NCBI RefSeq assembly: GCF_018069875.1
Contig: NZ_JAGQDF010000008.1
Span: 1-64,000 of the forward strand
From: Ideonella alba
GTDB taxonomy: Bacteria > Pseudomonadota > Gammaproteobacteria > Burkholderiales > Burkholderiaceae_C
Direction: 5' to 3'
Length of the DNA: 64,000 nt
Part shown: in pieces, positions 7,957 to 15,143 of the stretch
How the letters are laid out: each line of letters opens with the position of its first letter
Numbering within the stretch: position 1 is the first letter of the stretch
The notes under the pieces: model-generated
The model's input: only the letters and a program-made list of their open reading frames with translations
Told to the model about the DNA's origin: nothing
The model's database searches: none
Position numbers and translations under genes: made by a program

Positions 7957-9188
7957 ACCCGACCATCCTGCTGGTCGGCACCGCCGACACCAAGAGCGAC
8001 GAGCTGCGCTACCTGGGCGAGCGCATCACGGCCACGGGCGGCACGCCGCTGCTGATGGACGTGGGCGTGCTGGCCCCGGGGCCCTATGCACCGGCCATCG
8101 CCAACACCGAGGTGGCCGCCGCCGCCGGCTGCACGCTGCAACAGGTGCTGGACAGCGGCGACGAGAACAGCGCGATGGCGCTGATGGCGCGCGGTGCGGC
8201 CAGGCTGGCCGCGCAGCTGCAGCGCGCCGGCCGCATCCAGGGCCTGCTGGTGCTGGGTGGCACCATGGGCACCGACCTGGCGCTGGACGTGGCCGCGGCG
8301 CTGCCGCTGGGCTGCCCGAAGCTGGTGCTGACCACGGTGGCCTACTCGCACCTGATCCCGCCCGAGCGCATCGCCCCCGACCTGATGATGGTGCTGTGGG
8401 CCGGCGGTCTGTATGGCCTGAACAGCCTGTGCCGTTCGGCGCTCAGCCAGGCCGCGGGCGCGGTGGTGGGCGCGGCCCGCGTGGCCGAGCCGCCGCGGCC
8501 TGAGCGGCCACTGGTGGGCATGAGCTCGCTGGGCAAGAGCTGCCTGTCCTACATGGTGCGGCTCAAGCCCGCGCTGGAGGCGCGCGGCTTCGAGGTGGCG
8601 GTGTTCCACACCACCGGCATGGGCGGCCGCGCCTTCGAGGCCCTGGCCGCCGAGGGCCGCTTCGCCGCGGTGATGGACTTCAGCCTGCAGGAACTGGCCA
8701 ACCAGGTGGGCGGCTCCTGCGTCACCGCCGGCCCCGACCGGCTGCGCGGCGCCGGCCGCGCCGGCGTGCCGCAGATCGTCGCCCCCGGCGCCGCCGACAT
8801 GATCGACTTCCCCACCTGGGCCGGCGCCCCCGCCGGCTACGAGACGGCGCCCGCGCATGCGCACAACCGCCTGATCGCCAGCACTGTGGCCACACCGGCG
8901 CTGCGCGAGCGCATCGCCGCCGAGATCATCGACCGTGTCGCGGGCGCCACCGGCCCGGCCTGCGTGCTGCTGCCCACCGCCGGTCTGCAGGCCTGGGACA
9001 GGCCCGGCGAGGCGCTGCACGACCCCGAGGGCCTGGCCGCCTTCCAGCGCGCGCTGCGCGCCGGCGCCGGCCGCATCGACCTGCGTGAGGTGCCGGCCCA
9101 CATCAACGATGCTGCGTTTGCCGATGCGGCGCTGGCGGTGTTCGACGACTGGCTGGAACGCGGCCTGATCCACAGAGCGGTGGCATGA
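7953..9188 (+). CDS. Tm-1-like (UPF0261) ATP-binding domain protein
   Basis: A 411-residue protein of the UPF0261/Tm-1-like family. It begins with the family signature ILLVGTADTKSDEL and contains GLLVLGGTMGTDLAL, MSSLGKSCLSY, VFHTTGMGGRAFE and VAPGAADMIDF. The name comes from the plant antiviral Tm-1 protein, whose N-terminal domain binds ATP; the bacterial function is not established. Bacterial copies are often next to a TIM-barrel phosphoenolpyruvate-hydrolase-like protein, which is absent here. Its GTG start overlaps the transaminase stop (GTGA) and its own stop overlaps the HAD gene start (ATGA), so it is translationally embedded in this catabolic operon. An enzymatic or energy-dependent regulatory step in amide/amine breakdown is inferred. 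Confidence 0.88.
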   Translation: MNPTILLVGTADTKSDELRYLGERITATGGTPLLMDVGVLAPGPYAPAIANTEVAAAAGCTLQQVLDSGDENSAMALMARGAARLAAQLQRAGRIQGLLVLGGTMGTDLALDVAAALPLGCPKLVLTTVAYSHLIPPERIAPDLMMVLWAGGLYGLNSLCRSALSQAAGAVVGAARVAEPPRPERPLVGMSSLGKSCLSYMVRLKPALEARGFEVAVFHTTGMGGRAFEALAAEGRFAAVMDFSLQELANQVGGSCVTAGPDRLRGAGRAGVPQIVAPGAADMIDFPTWAGAPAGYETAPAHAHNRLIASTVATPALRERIAAEIIDRVAGATGPACVLLPTAGLQAWDRPGEALHDPEGLAAFQRALRAGAGRIDLREVPAHINDAAFADAALAVFDDWLERGLIHRAVA

Positions 9189-9859
9189 CCAAGGCACTCA
9201 TCCTGGACTTCGGCGGCGTGATCAGCCGAACGCTCTTTGAAACCCATGCGATGACCGAAGCCGCGTTGGGTCTGCCCGCCGGCACACTCAGCTGGCGCGG
9301 CCCCTTCGATCCGTCCACCGACGCGCTGTGGCGCGCCATGCAGGCCGACCAGATCGGCGAGCGCGACTATTGGCTGGCCCGCACGCAGGAGGTGGGCGCG
9401 CTGGTGGGCGAGCGCTGGACACGCATGGAGCAGTTCGTGCAGCGCGCCCGCGGCGCTGAGCCGGCGGCGGTGATCCGCCCCGAGGCGGTGGCGGCCATCA
9501 CCGCCGCGAAGCACGCCGGCTGTCCGCTGGCCATCCTGTCGAACGAACTGGACCTGTTCTACGGCGCCGACTTTCGCACCCGGCTGCCGCTGCTGGAGGC
9601 GTTCGATGTGATCGTCGACGCCACCCACACTGGCATCCTCAAGCCCGATGCGCGCGCCTACGCCGCGGTGCAGGACGCGCTGGGCCTGGCCGCCGCCGAC
9701 TGCGTGTTCGTCGACGACCAGGACCGCAACATCGCCGGCGCCCAGCGCGCCGGCTGGACCGCGGTGGCGTTCGACGTGCGCGACCCCGCCGGGTCCTACC
9801 GCCGCGCGCTGCGCGCGCTGGGTCTGGCTGAACCTGTGATCGAAGGAGCCCTGGCATGA
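9185..9859 (+). CDS. HAD-superfamily hydrolase
   Basis: A 224-residue haloacid dehalogenase-type hydrolase, usually acting on phosphate esters. Motif I is DFGGV (nucleophile Asp8, with Gly rather than Asp at the +2 position), motif II is the LSNE segment, and motif III/IV are KPDARAY and FVDDQDRNIAGA. The missing second aspartate of motif I is normal in the DFGGV subgroup, but means that classic phosphatase chemistry should not be assumed. It overlaps both neighbours by four bases (ATGA). Its job in the operon is unknown; removal of a phosphate from a pathway intermediate or damaged metabolite would fit. Confidence 0.85.
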   Translation: MTKALILDFGGVISRTLFETHAMTEAALGLPAGTLSWRGPFDPSTDALWRAMQADQIGERDYWLARTQEVGALVGERWTRMEQFVQRARGAEPAAVIRPEAVAAITAAKHAGCPLAILSNELDLFYGADFRTRLPLLEAFDVIVDATHTGILKPDARAYAAVQDALGLAAADCVFVDDQDRNIAGAQRAGWTAVAFDVRDPAGSYRRALRALGLAEPVIEGALA

Positions 9860-11199
9860 ACGACTCCCCCCGTCTGGGCCTGGCGCCGCTCTTTGCGGTG
9901 GCGATCGGCGTGATCGTTGCGCAGAGCACCATCGTCTCGCTGCTGCAGGCCGCCGGCATCGCCGGCTGGGGCTTCATCGGCGCGATGGCGCTGGGCTGGG
10001 CGCTGATGATGGCCAACTCCGCCACCTACGCCGAGCTGGCGCTGATGATGCCGCGCGCCGAAGGCATCAGCGCCTACATCCGCGCCGGCCTCGGGCCGCT
10101 GCCGGCGATCTTCGCGGTGTTTGCCGGCTACATCGTCCCGGCGCTGTTTGGCCCGGCGGCCGAGCTGCTGCTGGTGGACGCGGTGCTGGACCAGGTGCTG
10201 CCGCAGGCGCTGCCGGCGCTGGGCTGGGCGGCGATCGTGCTGGCGGTGCTGGTGGCGCTGAACCTGCGCGGCACCGATGTCTTCGCCCGCGTGCAGACGG
10301 TGCTGACCTTCGCGATGCTGGTCTTCCTGGCGCTCAGTGGCGCCTGGGCGCTGGGTGGCCCGGTGGCGGCGCCGGCGCGTGCGGGCTTTGCCGCGATGGG
10401 CGCCGATGCCAGCGTGCTGGGGGTGGTGGCGCTGGTGATGTATTCGCTGATCGGCACCGAGTTCGTCACGCCGATGACCGCGCTGGCGGCGCGGCCCGAG
10501 CGCGACGTGCCGCGCGCGATGTTCATCGGCCTGACCGTGGTGGCCGTGGTCAACGCGCTGTACTGCCTGGGCGCCGCCGGCCTGGTGGGGCGCGAGGTGC
10601 TGGCCACCGCGCCGCTGCCGCACCTGGACGTCGCGCTGGCCATCGGCGGGCCGGGCGTGAAACTGCTGTTCGCCACGGTGGTCATCGTCGCCACCGCCAG
10701 CCTGATCAACACCGTGCTGGCGGCGGTGCCGCGCATGCTGTGCGACATGGCCCGCGCGGGCGAGGCCTTCCCGGTCTTCACCCGCCTGAACCGCCATGGC
10801 GTGCCCTGGGTGGCCACGCTGTTCGTGGCGGCGCTGCCGGTGGTGGGCCTGCTGTGGTCGGGTGGCGACGTCACCCGCATCCTGCCGCTGCTGGTGGCCG
10901 CAGCCAGCGCCTGGCTGGTCAGCTACATGCTGGCCCACGCCAGCCTGCTGCGCCTGCGCCGGCTGGCGCCGTCCGCCGCGCGGCCCTGGAAGGCGCCGAT
11001 GGCGCCATGGCTGCAACTGCTGGCCATCGCCGGACTGGGCTGGGTGATCGCCCACGCCGCCCCGGCGCCCGAGCTGGAAGCGCCCATCTTCGGTGCGCTG
11101 GCGGGGGTGTTGGGCCTCGTCGCGGTGATCGGCGCCCTGTGGGTGGGCATGGTCATGCACCAGCGCTGGTTCGCCCCGTCGGGGGTCGCTGAGGGCTAA
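9856..11199 (+). CDS. APC-family amino acid/amine permease
   Basis: A 447-residue inner-membrane transporter of the amino acid-polyamine-organocation superfamily with about 12 hydrophobic segments. It starts with a short cytoplasmic leader and a first helix (LGLAPLFAVAIGVIVAQSTI). The family's unwound first-helix and Glu-containing regions appear as AEGISAYIRAGLG and SLIGTEFVTPM. It is the last gene of the operon, with its ATG overlapping the HAD stop. It probably imports an amino acid, amine or a related amide for the upstream enzymes. Substrate not predictable. Confidence 0.88.
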   Translation: MNDSPRLGLAPLFAVAIGVIVAQSTIVSLLQAAGIAGWGFIGAMALGWALMMANSATYAELALMMPRAEGISAYIRAGLGPLPAIFAVFAGYIVPALFGPAAELLLVDAVLDQVLPQALPALGWAAIVLAVLVALNLRGTDVFARVQTVLTFAMLVFLALSGAWALGGPVAAPARAGFAAMGADASVLGVVALVMYSLIGTEFVTPMTALAARPERDVPRAMFIGLTVVAVVNALYCLGAAGLVGREVLATAPLPHLDVALAIGGPGVKLLFATVVIVATASLINTVLAAVPRMLCDMARAGEAFPVFTRLNRHGVPWVATLFVAALPVVGLLWSGGDVTRILPLLVAAASAWLVSYMLAHASLLRLRRLAPSAARPWKAPMAPWLQLLAIAGLGWVIAHAAPAPELEAPIFGALAGVLGLVAVIGALWVGMVMHQRWFAPSGVAEG

Positions 11200-11221
11200 C
11201 CCGGATCAAGTCTTTCTTGCC

Positions 11222-11237
11222 GATTTTTGCTATCGCC
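11222..11237 (+). promoter_or_regulatory. Candidate operator ahead of aauB
   Basis: The 112-base gap between the permease and aauB holds GATTTTTGCTATCGCC, similar to motifs at 5071-5087 and near 2500. It lies about 75 bases before the aauB start, a sensible distance for an activator site. A GAGGAG ribosome site follows at about 11299. The binding protein is unknown; the AraC regulators at 1448 and 21794 are the obvious candidates. Confidence 0.3.
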
Positions 11238-11311
11238 ACCGGTCGCCGGTTTCCATACTCGCGCCCCATCACCACACCGTCGCCAAGGTCTGGCGTTCGA
11301 GGAGTTCACGG

Positions 11312-12493
11312 ATGACACACCGCCTGAGGTGGTTCTGCGCGCTGGCCGTGGTGGCCGGCGCCGCACAGGCCGCCAAACCCCCTGCGGCGCCCAAGGCGCC
11401 GCCCCCCGAGCTGCCGGCCGAGACGCTCACCGGCACCACGCTGGCCAGCGCGCCCAGCGAGCGCATCTACGTGGCCGACGTGGCCATCGCCCACATCACC
11501 GACGGCCGCCTGCGCGTCTTCGGCGCCCGCGACGGCAAGCTGCTGGGCATGGTCAACACCGGCTTCGCCGGCAACTTCGCGCTGAGCGCCCGCTCGGACG
11601 AGGTCTACGTGGCCACCACCTACCTCAGCCGCGGCGGCCGGGGCGATCGCGCCGACGTGCTGGAGGTGTGGGACAGCGGCACGCTGGGCCTGAAGTACGA
11701 GGTGCTGCTGCCGCCGCACCGCGCCCAGGCGCTGAACTACCGCGGCCTGGTGCGCGCCACCACCAACGGCCGCTTCGTGCTGGTCCAGAACGCCACGCCG
11801 GCCACCTCGGTCACCGTGGTCGATCTGGCACAGCGCAAGGTGGCCAGCGAGATCGCCACGCCGGGCTGCTGGGGCGTCTGGCCGATCGGCAACAGCAACC
11901 GCTTCGCCACGCTGTGCGGCGACGGCAAGATGGTGACGATCACGCTGGACGATGCCGGCCAGGCCACCGACCGTGCCGCCAGCGACAAGCTCTTCGACGC
12001 CGACCAGGACCCCTGGTTCCACCATGCCGAGGTGGTGGGCGAGCGCATGTTCTATGTGTCGTTCAAGGGCGTGCTCAACGAGCTGGACCTGTCGGGTCCG
12101 GCGGCCCGGCTGCTGCGCTCGCAGTCCTTTGTCGACGCCGCGGCCGCCAAGGCCGGCTGGCGCCCGGGCGGCTACCAGGCCTTCGCGGTCACGCCCGACG
12201 GCCGCCAGATGGTGGTGGCCATGCACGACAAGGGCAGCGAGGGCACGCACAAGATGCCGGCCAAGTCGCTGTGGGTGGTCGACACCGCCACCGGCCAGCG
12301 CACCGCGCGCCTGCCCGGCCACGCCAGCGCCTCGCTGACCTTCTCGCACAACGGCCAGCGGCTGCAGGCGCTGGACGGCATGACCGGCGCGCTGAACGTG
12401 TGGCAGTGGAACCCGGCCAAGCCGGCGCTGACGCTGATGACCAAGGTCGCCAAGGCAGGTGAGGCCTCGCTGCACCTGGAAAGCCATGACTGA
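11312..12493 (+). CDS. aauB: Aromatic amine dehydrogenase, heavy (beta-propeller) subunit
   Basis: A 393-residue periplasmic subunit of the tryptophan tryptophylquinone (TTQ) amine dehydrogenase family. The N terminus is a signal peptide (MTHRLRWFCALAVVAGAAQA) followed by a Pro/Ala linker. The body is a seven-bladed propeller with repeated segments such as ERIYVADV, RLRVFGARDGKLLG, WGVWPIGNSNRF, DQDPWFHHAE and GYQAFAVTPDGRQM. With the light subunit it forms an a2b2 enzyme that oxidises primary amines to aldehyde and ammonia. The gene order B-E-D-A followed by a monohaem cytochrome, and the absence of mauF/mauG/mauL-N here, match the aau rather than the mau type. Methylamine dehydrogenase remains the alternative. 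Confidence 0.85.
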   Translation: MTHRLRWFCALAVVAGAAQAAKPPAAPKAPPPELPAETLTGTTLASAPSERIYVADVAIAHITDGRLRVFGARDGKLLGMVNTGFAGNFALSARSDEVYVATTYLSRGGRGDRADVLEVWDSGTLGLKYEVLLPPHRAQALNYRGLVRATTNGRFVLVQNATPATSVTVVDLAQRKVASEIATPGCWGVWPIGNSNRFATLCGDGKMVTITLDDAGQATDRAASDKLFDADQDPWFHHAEVVGERMFYVSFKGVLNELDLSGPAARLLRSQSFVDAAAAKAGWRPGGYQAFAVTPDGRQMVVAMHDKGSEGTHKMPAKSLWVVDTATGQRTARLPGHASASLTFSHNGQRLQALDGMTGALNVWQWNPAKPALTLMTKVAKAGEASLHLESHD

Positions 12494-13019
12494 GGCCCTG
12501 CTCGCCGATCCGCTGGCTGGCTGGATCGCCAGCGCCTGGCTGGCCGTGCTGTTCGCGCACGCGGCCGTGGCCAAGTGGGGCGACCTGGCGCTGTTCGAGC
12601 AGCACCTGGCGGCCTACCACCTGCCCGATGCGCTGCGCACCGTGCTGTTGCGCACGCTGCCCGCGCTGGAACTGGTCACCGCCGCGGCGCTGCTGTCGCC
12701 CTGGCGGGGGGCCGGCGCGGCGCTGGCCGCTGCGTTGCTGCTGGCCTATGCCGCCGCGATGGCCTGGCACCTGGCCCGCGGCCTGGCGCTGGACTGCGGC
12801 TGCGGCGGCGAGCCGCTGCCGGTGTCCTGGGCGCTGGTGGCCCGCAATGCGGCGCTGGCCCTGCTGGCCGGGGTCGCCGCCACGCCGCACGCCGAGCGCG
12901 CGCTGGGCCTGGGGGACTTCGCGGTGGTGGCCGCCAGCGTGCCGCTGGCTGCGCTGCTCTACGCCGCTTTCAATGAACTGCTGCGCCACCAGGTGGGTGT
13001 GCGCATGAGGAGGATCTGA
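12486..13019 (+). CDS. aauE: Amine dehydrogenase maturation membrane protein (MauE/AauE family)
   Basis: A 177-residue integral inner-membrane protein with four to five hydrophobic segments (for example LVTAAALLSPW, AALLLAYAAAMAWHL). It contains the characteristic DCGCGGEP cysteine pair in the loop after the third helix, which family members are thought to use in thiol chemistry together with AauD. ATG at 12486 overlaps the aauB stop by eight bases; an upstream in-frame start exists but lies deeper in aauB. In mau/aau clusters this protein is required for export, folding or disulfide formation of the light subunit. Confidence 0.85.
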   Translation: MTEALLADPLAGWIASAWLAVLFAHAAVAKWGDLALFEQHLAAYHLPDALRTVLLRTLPALELVTAAALLSPWRGAGAALAAALLLAYAAAMAWHLARGLALDCGCGGEPLPVSWALVARNAALALLAGVAATPHAERALGLGDFAVVAASVPLAALLYAAFNELLRHQVGVRMRRI

Positions 13020-13020
13020 G

Positions 13021-13617
13021 ATGGACGCGATGACGATCTCGATGGTGCTGCTGTGGCTGGCCGTGCTGGCCCTGGGCGTGATGCTGTGGGCGCTGTCGCG
13101 CCAGGTGGGCGTGCTGTTCGAGCGCGTGGCGCCGATGGGCGCGCTGGTGACCGATGCCGGTCCGCCGGTGGGTTCGCCTTCGCCGAACTACTCGCTGGTC
13201 GGGCTGCAGTCCGAGAGCGTGGAGATCGGCGGGCCGCAGGGCCGCGCGCAGCTGGTGTTCTTCCTGGCACCGACCTGCCCGGTCTGCAAGAAGCTGATCC
13301 CGGTGCTCAAGGCGCTGAACCGCGACGAGGGCGCCCGCGTGCGGGTGCTGCTGGCCAGCGACGGCGCCACGCCCGAGCAGCACCTGGCCTTCGTGCGTGA
13401 GCAGGGCCTGGAGGCCATGCCCTACCTGCTCTCGCCCGAGCTGGGCATGGGCTACCGCGTCTCGCGCCTGCCCTATGCGGTGCTGCTGGACGACCAGGGC
13501 ATCGTGCGCGCCAAGGGCCTGGTCAATTCCCGCGAGCAGCTCGACAGCCTGCTCAACGCGCTGGAGATGGGCACACCCACGATCCAGCAGTTCCTCGACC
13601 ACCAGGCCCACGCCTGA
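13021..13617 (+). CDS. aauD: Amine dehydrogenase accessory thioredoxin-like protein (MauD/AauD)
   Basis: A 198-residue membrane-anchored thioredoxin-fold protein. One N-terminal helix (residues ~7-25) faces the fold to the periplasm; the active-site motif is Cys86-Pro-Val-Cys89 in APTCPVCKK, with the cis-proline loop at SRLPYAVLL. MauD-type proteins isomerise or form the many disulfides of the quinone-bearing light subunit. The start follows the aauE stop by one base and is preceded by AGGAGG (about 13009-13014). Its partner AauA, with 14 cysteines, is the next gene. Confidence 0.88.
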   Translation: MDAMTISMVLLWLAVLALGVMLWALSRQVGVLFERVAPMGALVTDAGPPVGSPSPNYSLVGLQSESVEIGGPQGRAQLVFFLAPTCPVCKKLIPVLKALNRDEGARVRVLLASDGATPEQHLAFVREQGLEAMPYLLSPELGMGYRVSRLPYAVLLDDQGIVRAKGLVNSREQLDSLLNALEMGTPTIQQFLDHQAHA

Positions 13618-13634
13618 GCCCCGGGAGCCCGACG

Positions 13635-14192
13635 ATGTCCTGGTTCACCTCCCTGATCGACCGCGCCACCGAGCGCCGCGTGCGCACCGTCGCCCAGCAG
13701 CACGGCCGCCGCAGCCTGCTGACCCGCCTGGGCGTGGCCATGGTGGGCGGCGCCGTGCTGCCGATGCTGCCCTTCGACCGCAGCGGCCAGTTCGGCACCG
13801 CGCATGCCGCCGGCCATGGCGGCGCGGCGGCAGCGGCCAAGAAGACCCCCGCCAAGGAAGACCCGACGCAGTGCGAGTACTGGCGCTACTGCGCCTTCGA
13901 CGGCTACCTGTGCACCTGCTGCGGCGGCTCGCTGACCACCTGCCCGCCGGGCACCGAGGCCTCCAAGGTCAGCTGGGTCGGCACCTGCCTGAACCCCGCC
14001 GACGGCCGCCACTACCTGGTGTCCTACAACGACTGCTGCGGCAAGGGCGCCTGCGGCGAGTGCCTGTGCAACAACAACGAGCGCGAGCGCCCGGGCTACC
14101 GCCTCGGCGCGCACAACGACATCAACTGGTGCATGGCCAACACCAGCTCGATGTTCCACTGCACCACCTCGATCATCGTGGGGGCCGCGTGA
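13635..14192 (+). CDS. aauA: Aromatic amine dehydrogenase, light (TTQ) subunit
   Basis: A 185-residue periplasmic catalytic subunit with a long leader containing a twin-arginine-like RRSLLTRLG before a hydrophobic stretch, so Tat export is likely. The mature part has 14 cysteines. Trp114 (KVSWVG) and Trp165 (INWCMA) would form the TTQ cofactor, and Asp133 (YNDCC) is the expected catalytic base. The spacings Trp-Asp 19 and Trp-Trp 51 equal those reported for the Alcaligenes enzyme. No mauG di-haem enzyme for TTQ formation is in the window, as in known aau clusters, so that step must be supplied elsewhere. The stop overlaps the next cytochrome gene start (GTGA). Confidence 0.9.
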   Translation: MSWFTSLIDRATERRVRTVAQQHGRRSLLTRLGVAMVGGAVLPMLPFDRSGQFGTAHAAGHGGAAAAAKKTPAKEDPTQCEYWRYCAFDGYLCTCCGGSLTTCPPGTEASKVSWVGTCLNPADGRHYLVSYNDCCGKGACGECLCNNNERERPGYRLGAHNDINWCMANTSSMFHCTTSIIVGAA

Positions 14193-14626
14193 TCCTGCGT
14201 GCCTGGCTGTCTGCCGCGCTGCTGGCGCCCGCGCTGGCGCTGGCGGCCGAGGACGGCGCCAAGCTGTTCGAGCGCCACTGCGCCGCCTGCCACCAGGCCG
14301 ATGCCTCGGGCACGGTGGGCCTGGCGCCGCCGCTCAAGGGCGAGCACTGGGCCCGGCTGGGCGCCGAGCGCAGCTACCTGCCCACGGTGCTGGTGCACGG
14401 CCTGTCGGGCCCGATCCAGGTGGGCGCGCTGCGTTTTGTGGGCAGCATGCCGGCCTTCGGCGCCCAGTTGCCGGATGAGGAGCTGGTGCTGATCGCCAAC
14501 CACCTGCGCGGCCTGCAGGGCGCGGCCGATGCGGCGCCGCTGACGGCAGCCGACTTTGCCGCCGCGCGCGCCGCTGCCGGCAGCCCGCCCGCCACCCGCC
14601 TGAAGCGCCAGTCGCTGCTGCCCTGA
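14189..14626 (+). CDS. Periplasmic monohaem c-type cytochrome (aau electron acceptor candidate)
   Basis: A 145-residue secreted cytochrome. GTG at 14189 overlaps the aauA stop and starts a clean signal peptide (MILRAWLSAALLAPALALAA). The haem motif is Cys31-Ala-Ala-Cys34-His35, and the distal ligand is probably the Met of GSMPAFG. A C-terminal tail rich in Ala continues beyond the haem fold. Position directly after aauA matches the small periplasmic cytochrome gene of known aau clusters, so it likely takes electrons from the amine dehydrogenase or its blue copper partner. Confidence 0.88.
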   Translation: MILRAWLSAALLAPALALAAEDGAKLFERHCAACHQADASGTVGLAPPLKGEHWARLGAERSYLPTVLVHGLSGPIQVGALRFVGSMPAFGAQLPDEELVLIANHLRGLQGAADAAPLTAADFAAARAAAGSPPATRLKRQSLLP

Positions 14627-14631
14627 CCGCC

Positions 14632-15105
14632 ATGCGCCCGACCGTTCTGTTCGCTGCCCTGCTGTGCGCCGTCCCGGCGCTGGCCCAGGTCACCGGCCGC
14701 ATGCCGCCGCCGCGCAGCAACGCCGAGGTCCTCTCCACCGCCACCAGCGCGCGCAGCCTCTACGTGGTGCACTGCGCCGGCTGCCACGGGCGTGACGGCG
14801 CCGGCTCCGAGGTCGGCCGCGTGCCCGACATGCGCGGCGCCGGCCATTTCCTGCGCCTGGACGGCGGCCGCCAGTTCCTGATCCAGGTGCCGGGCGTGAT
14901 GGGCTCGGGCCTGGATGACGCGCAGGTGGCCGAGGTCACGAACTGGGTGCTGGCCACGCTGGCCGCGCCCTCGGTGCCGGCGCAGCACCAGCCCTACACC
15001 GCCGACGAGGTCCGCCGCGCCCGCACCAGCCCACCGCTGGACGTGGCCGCCACGCGGGATCGCCTGGTGGCCCAGGCCCGCACCCAGGGCCTGCCCCTGC
15101 CATGA
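14632..15105 (+). CDS. Periplasmic monohaem c-type cytochrome
   Basis: A 157-residue secreted cytochrome with signal peptide MRPTVLFAALLCAVPALA. The haem site is Cys48-Ala-Gly-Cys51-His52, and the axial methionine is probably in PGVMGSG. A ~45-residue C-terminal extension (YTADEVRRAR onward) is unusual for a minimal cytochrome c. It follows the previous cytochrome by five bases, so both are made with the amine dehydrogenase. A second step of electron transfer to the respiratory chain is inferred. Confidence 0.86.
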   Translation: MRPTVLFAALLCAVPALAQVTGRMPPPRSNAEVLSTATSARSLYVVHCAGCHGRDGAGSEVGRVPDMRGAGHFLRLDGGRQFLIQVPGVMGSGLDDAQVAEVTNWVLATLAAPSVPAQHQPYTADEVRRARTSPPLDVAATRDRLVAQARTQGLPLP

Positions 15106-15143
15106 AGCAACCCACAGCCGTACGACGAGAAGGAGCCCCCACG

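Noticed and set aside
11312-15105. Methylamine dehydrogenase (mau) cluster
   Set aside because: Gene order B-E-D-A with an adjacent monohaem cytochrome and no mauF/G/C/L/M/N fits the aromatic amine type better, though substrate specificity is not proven.
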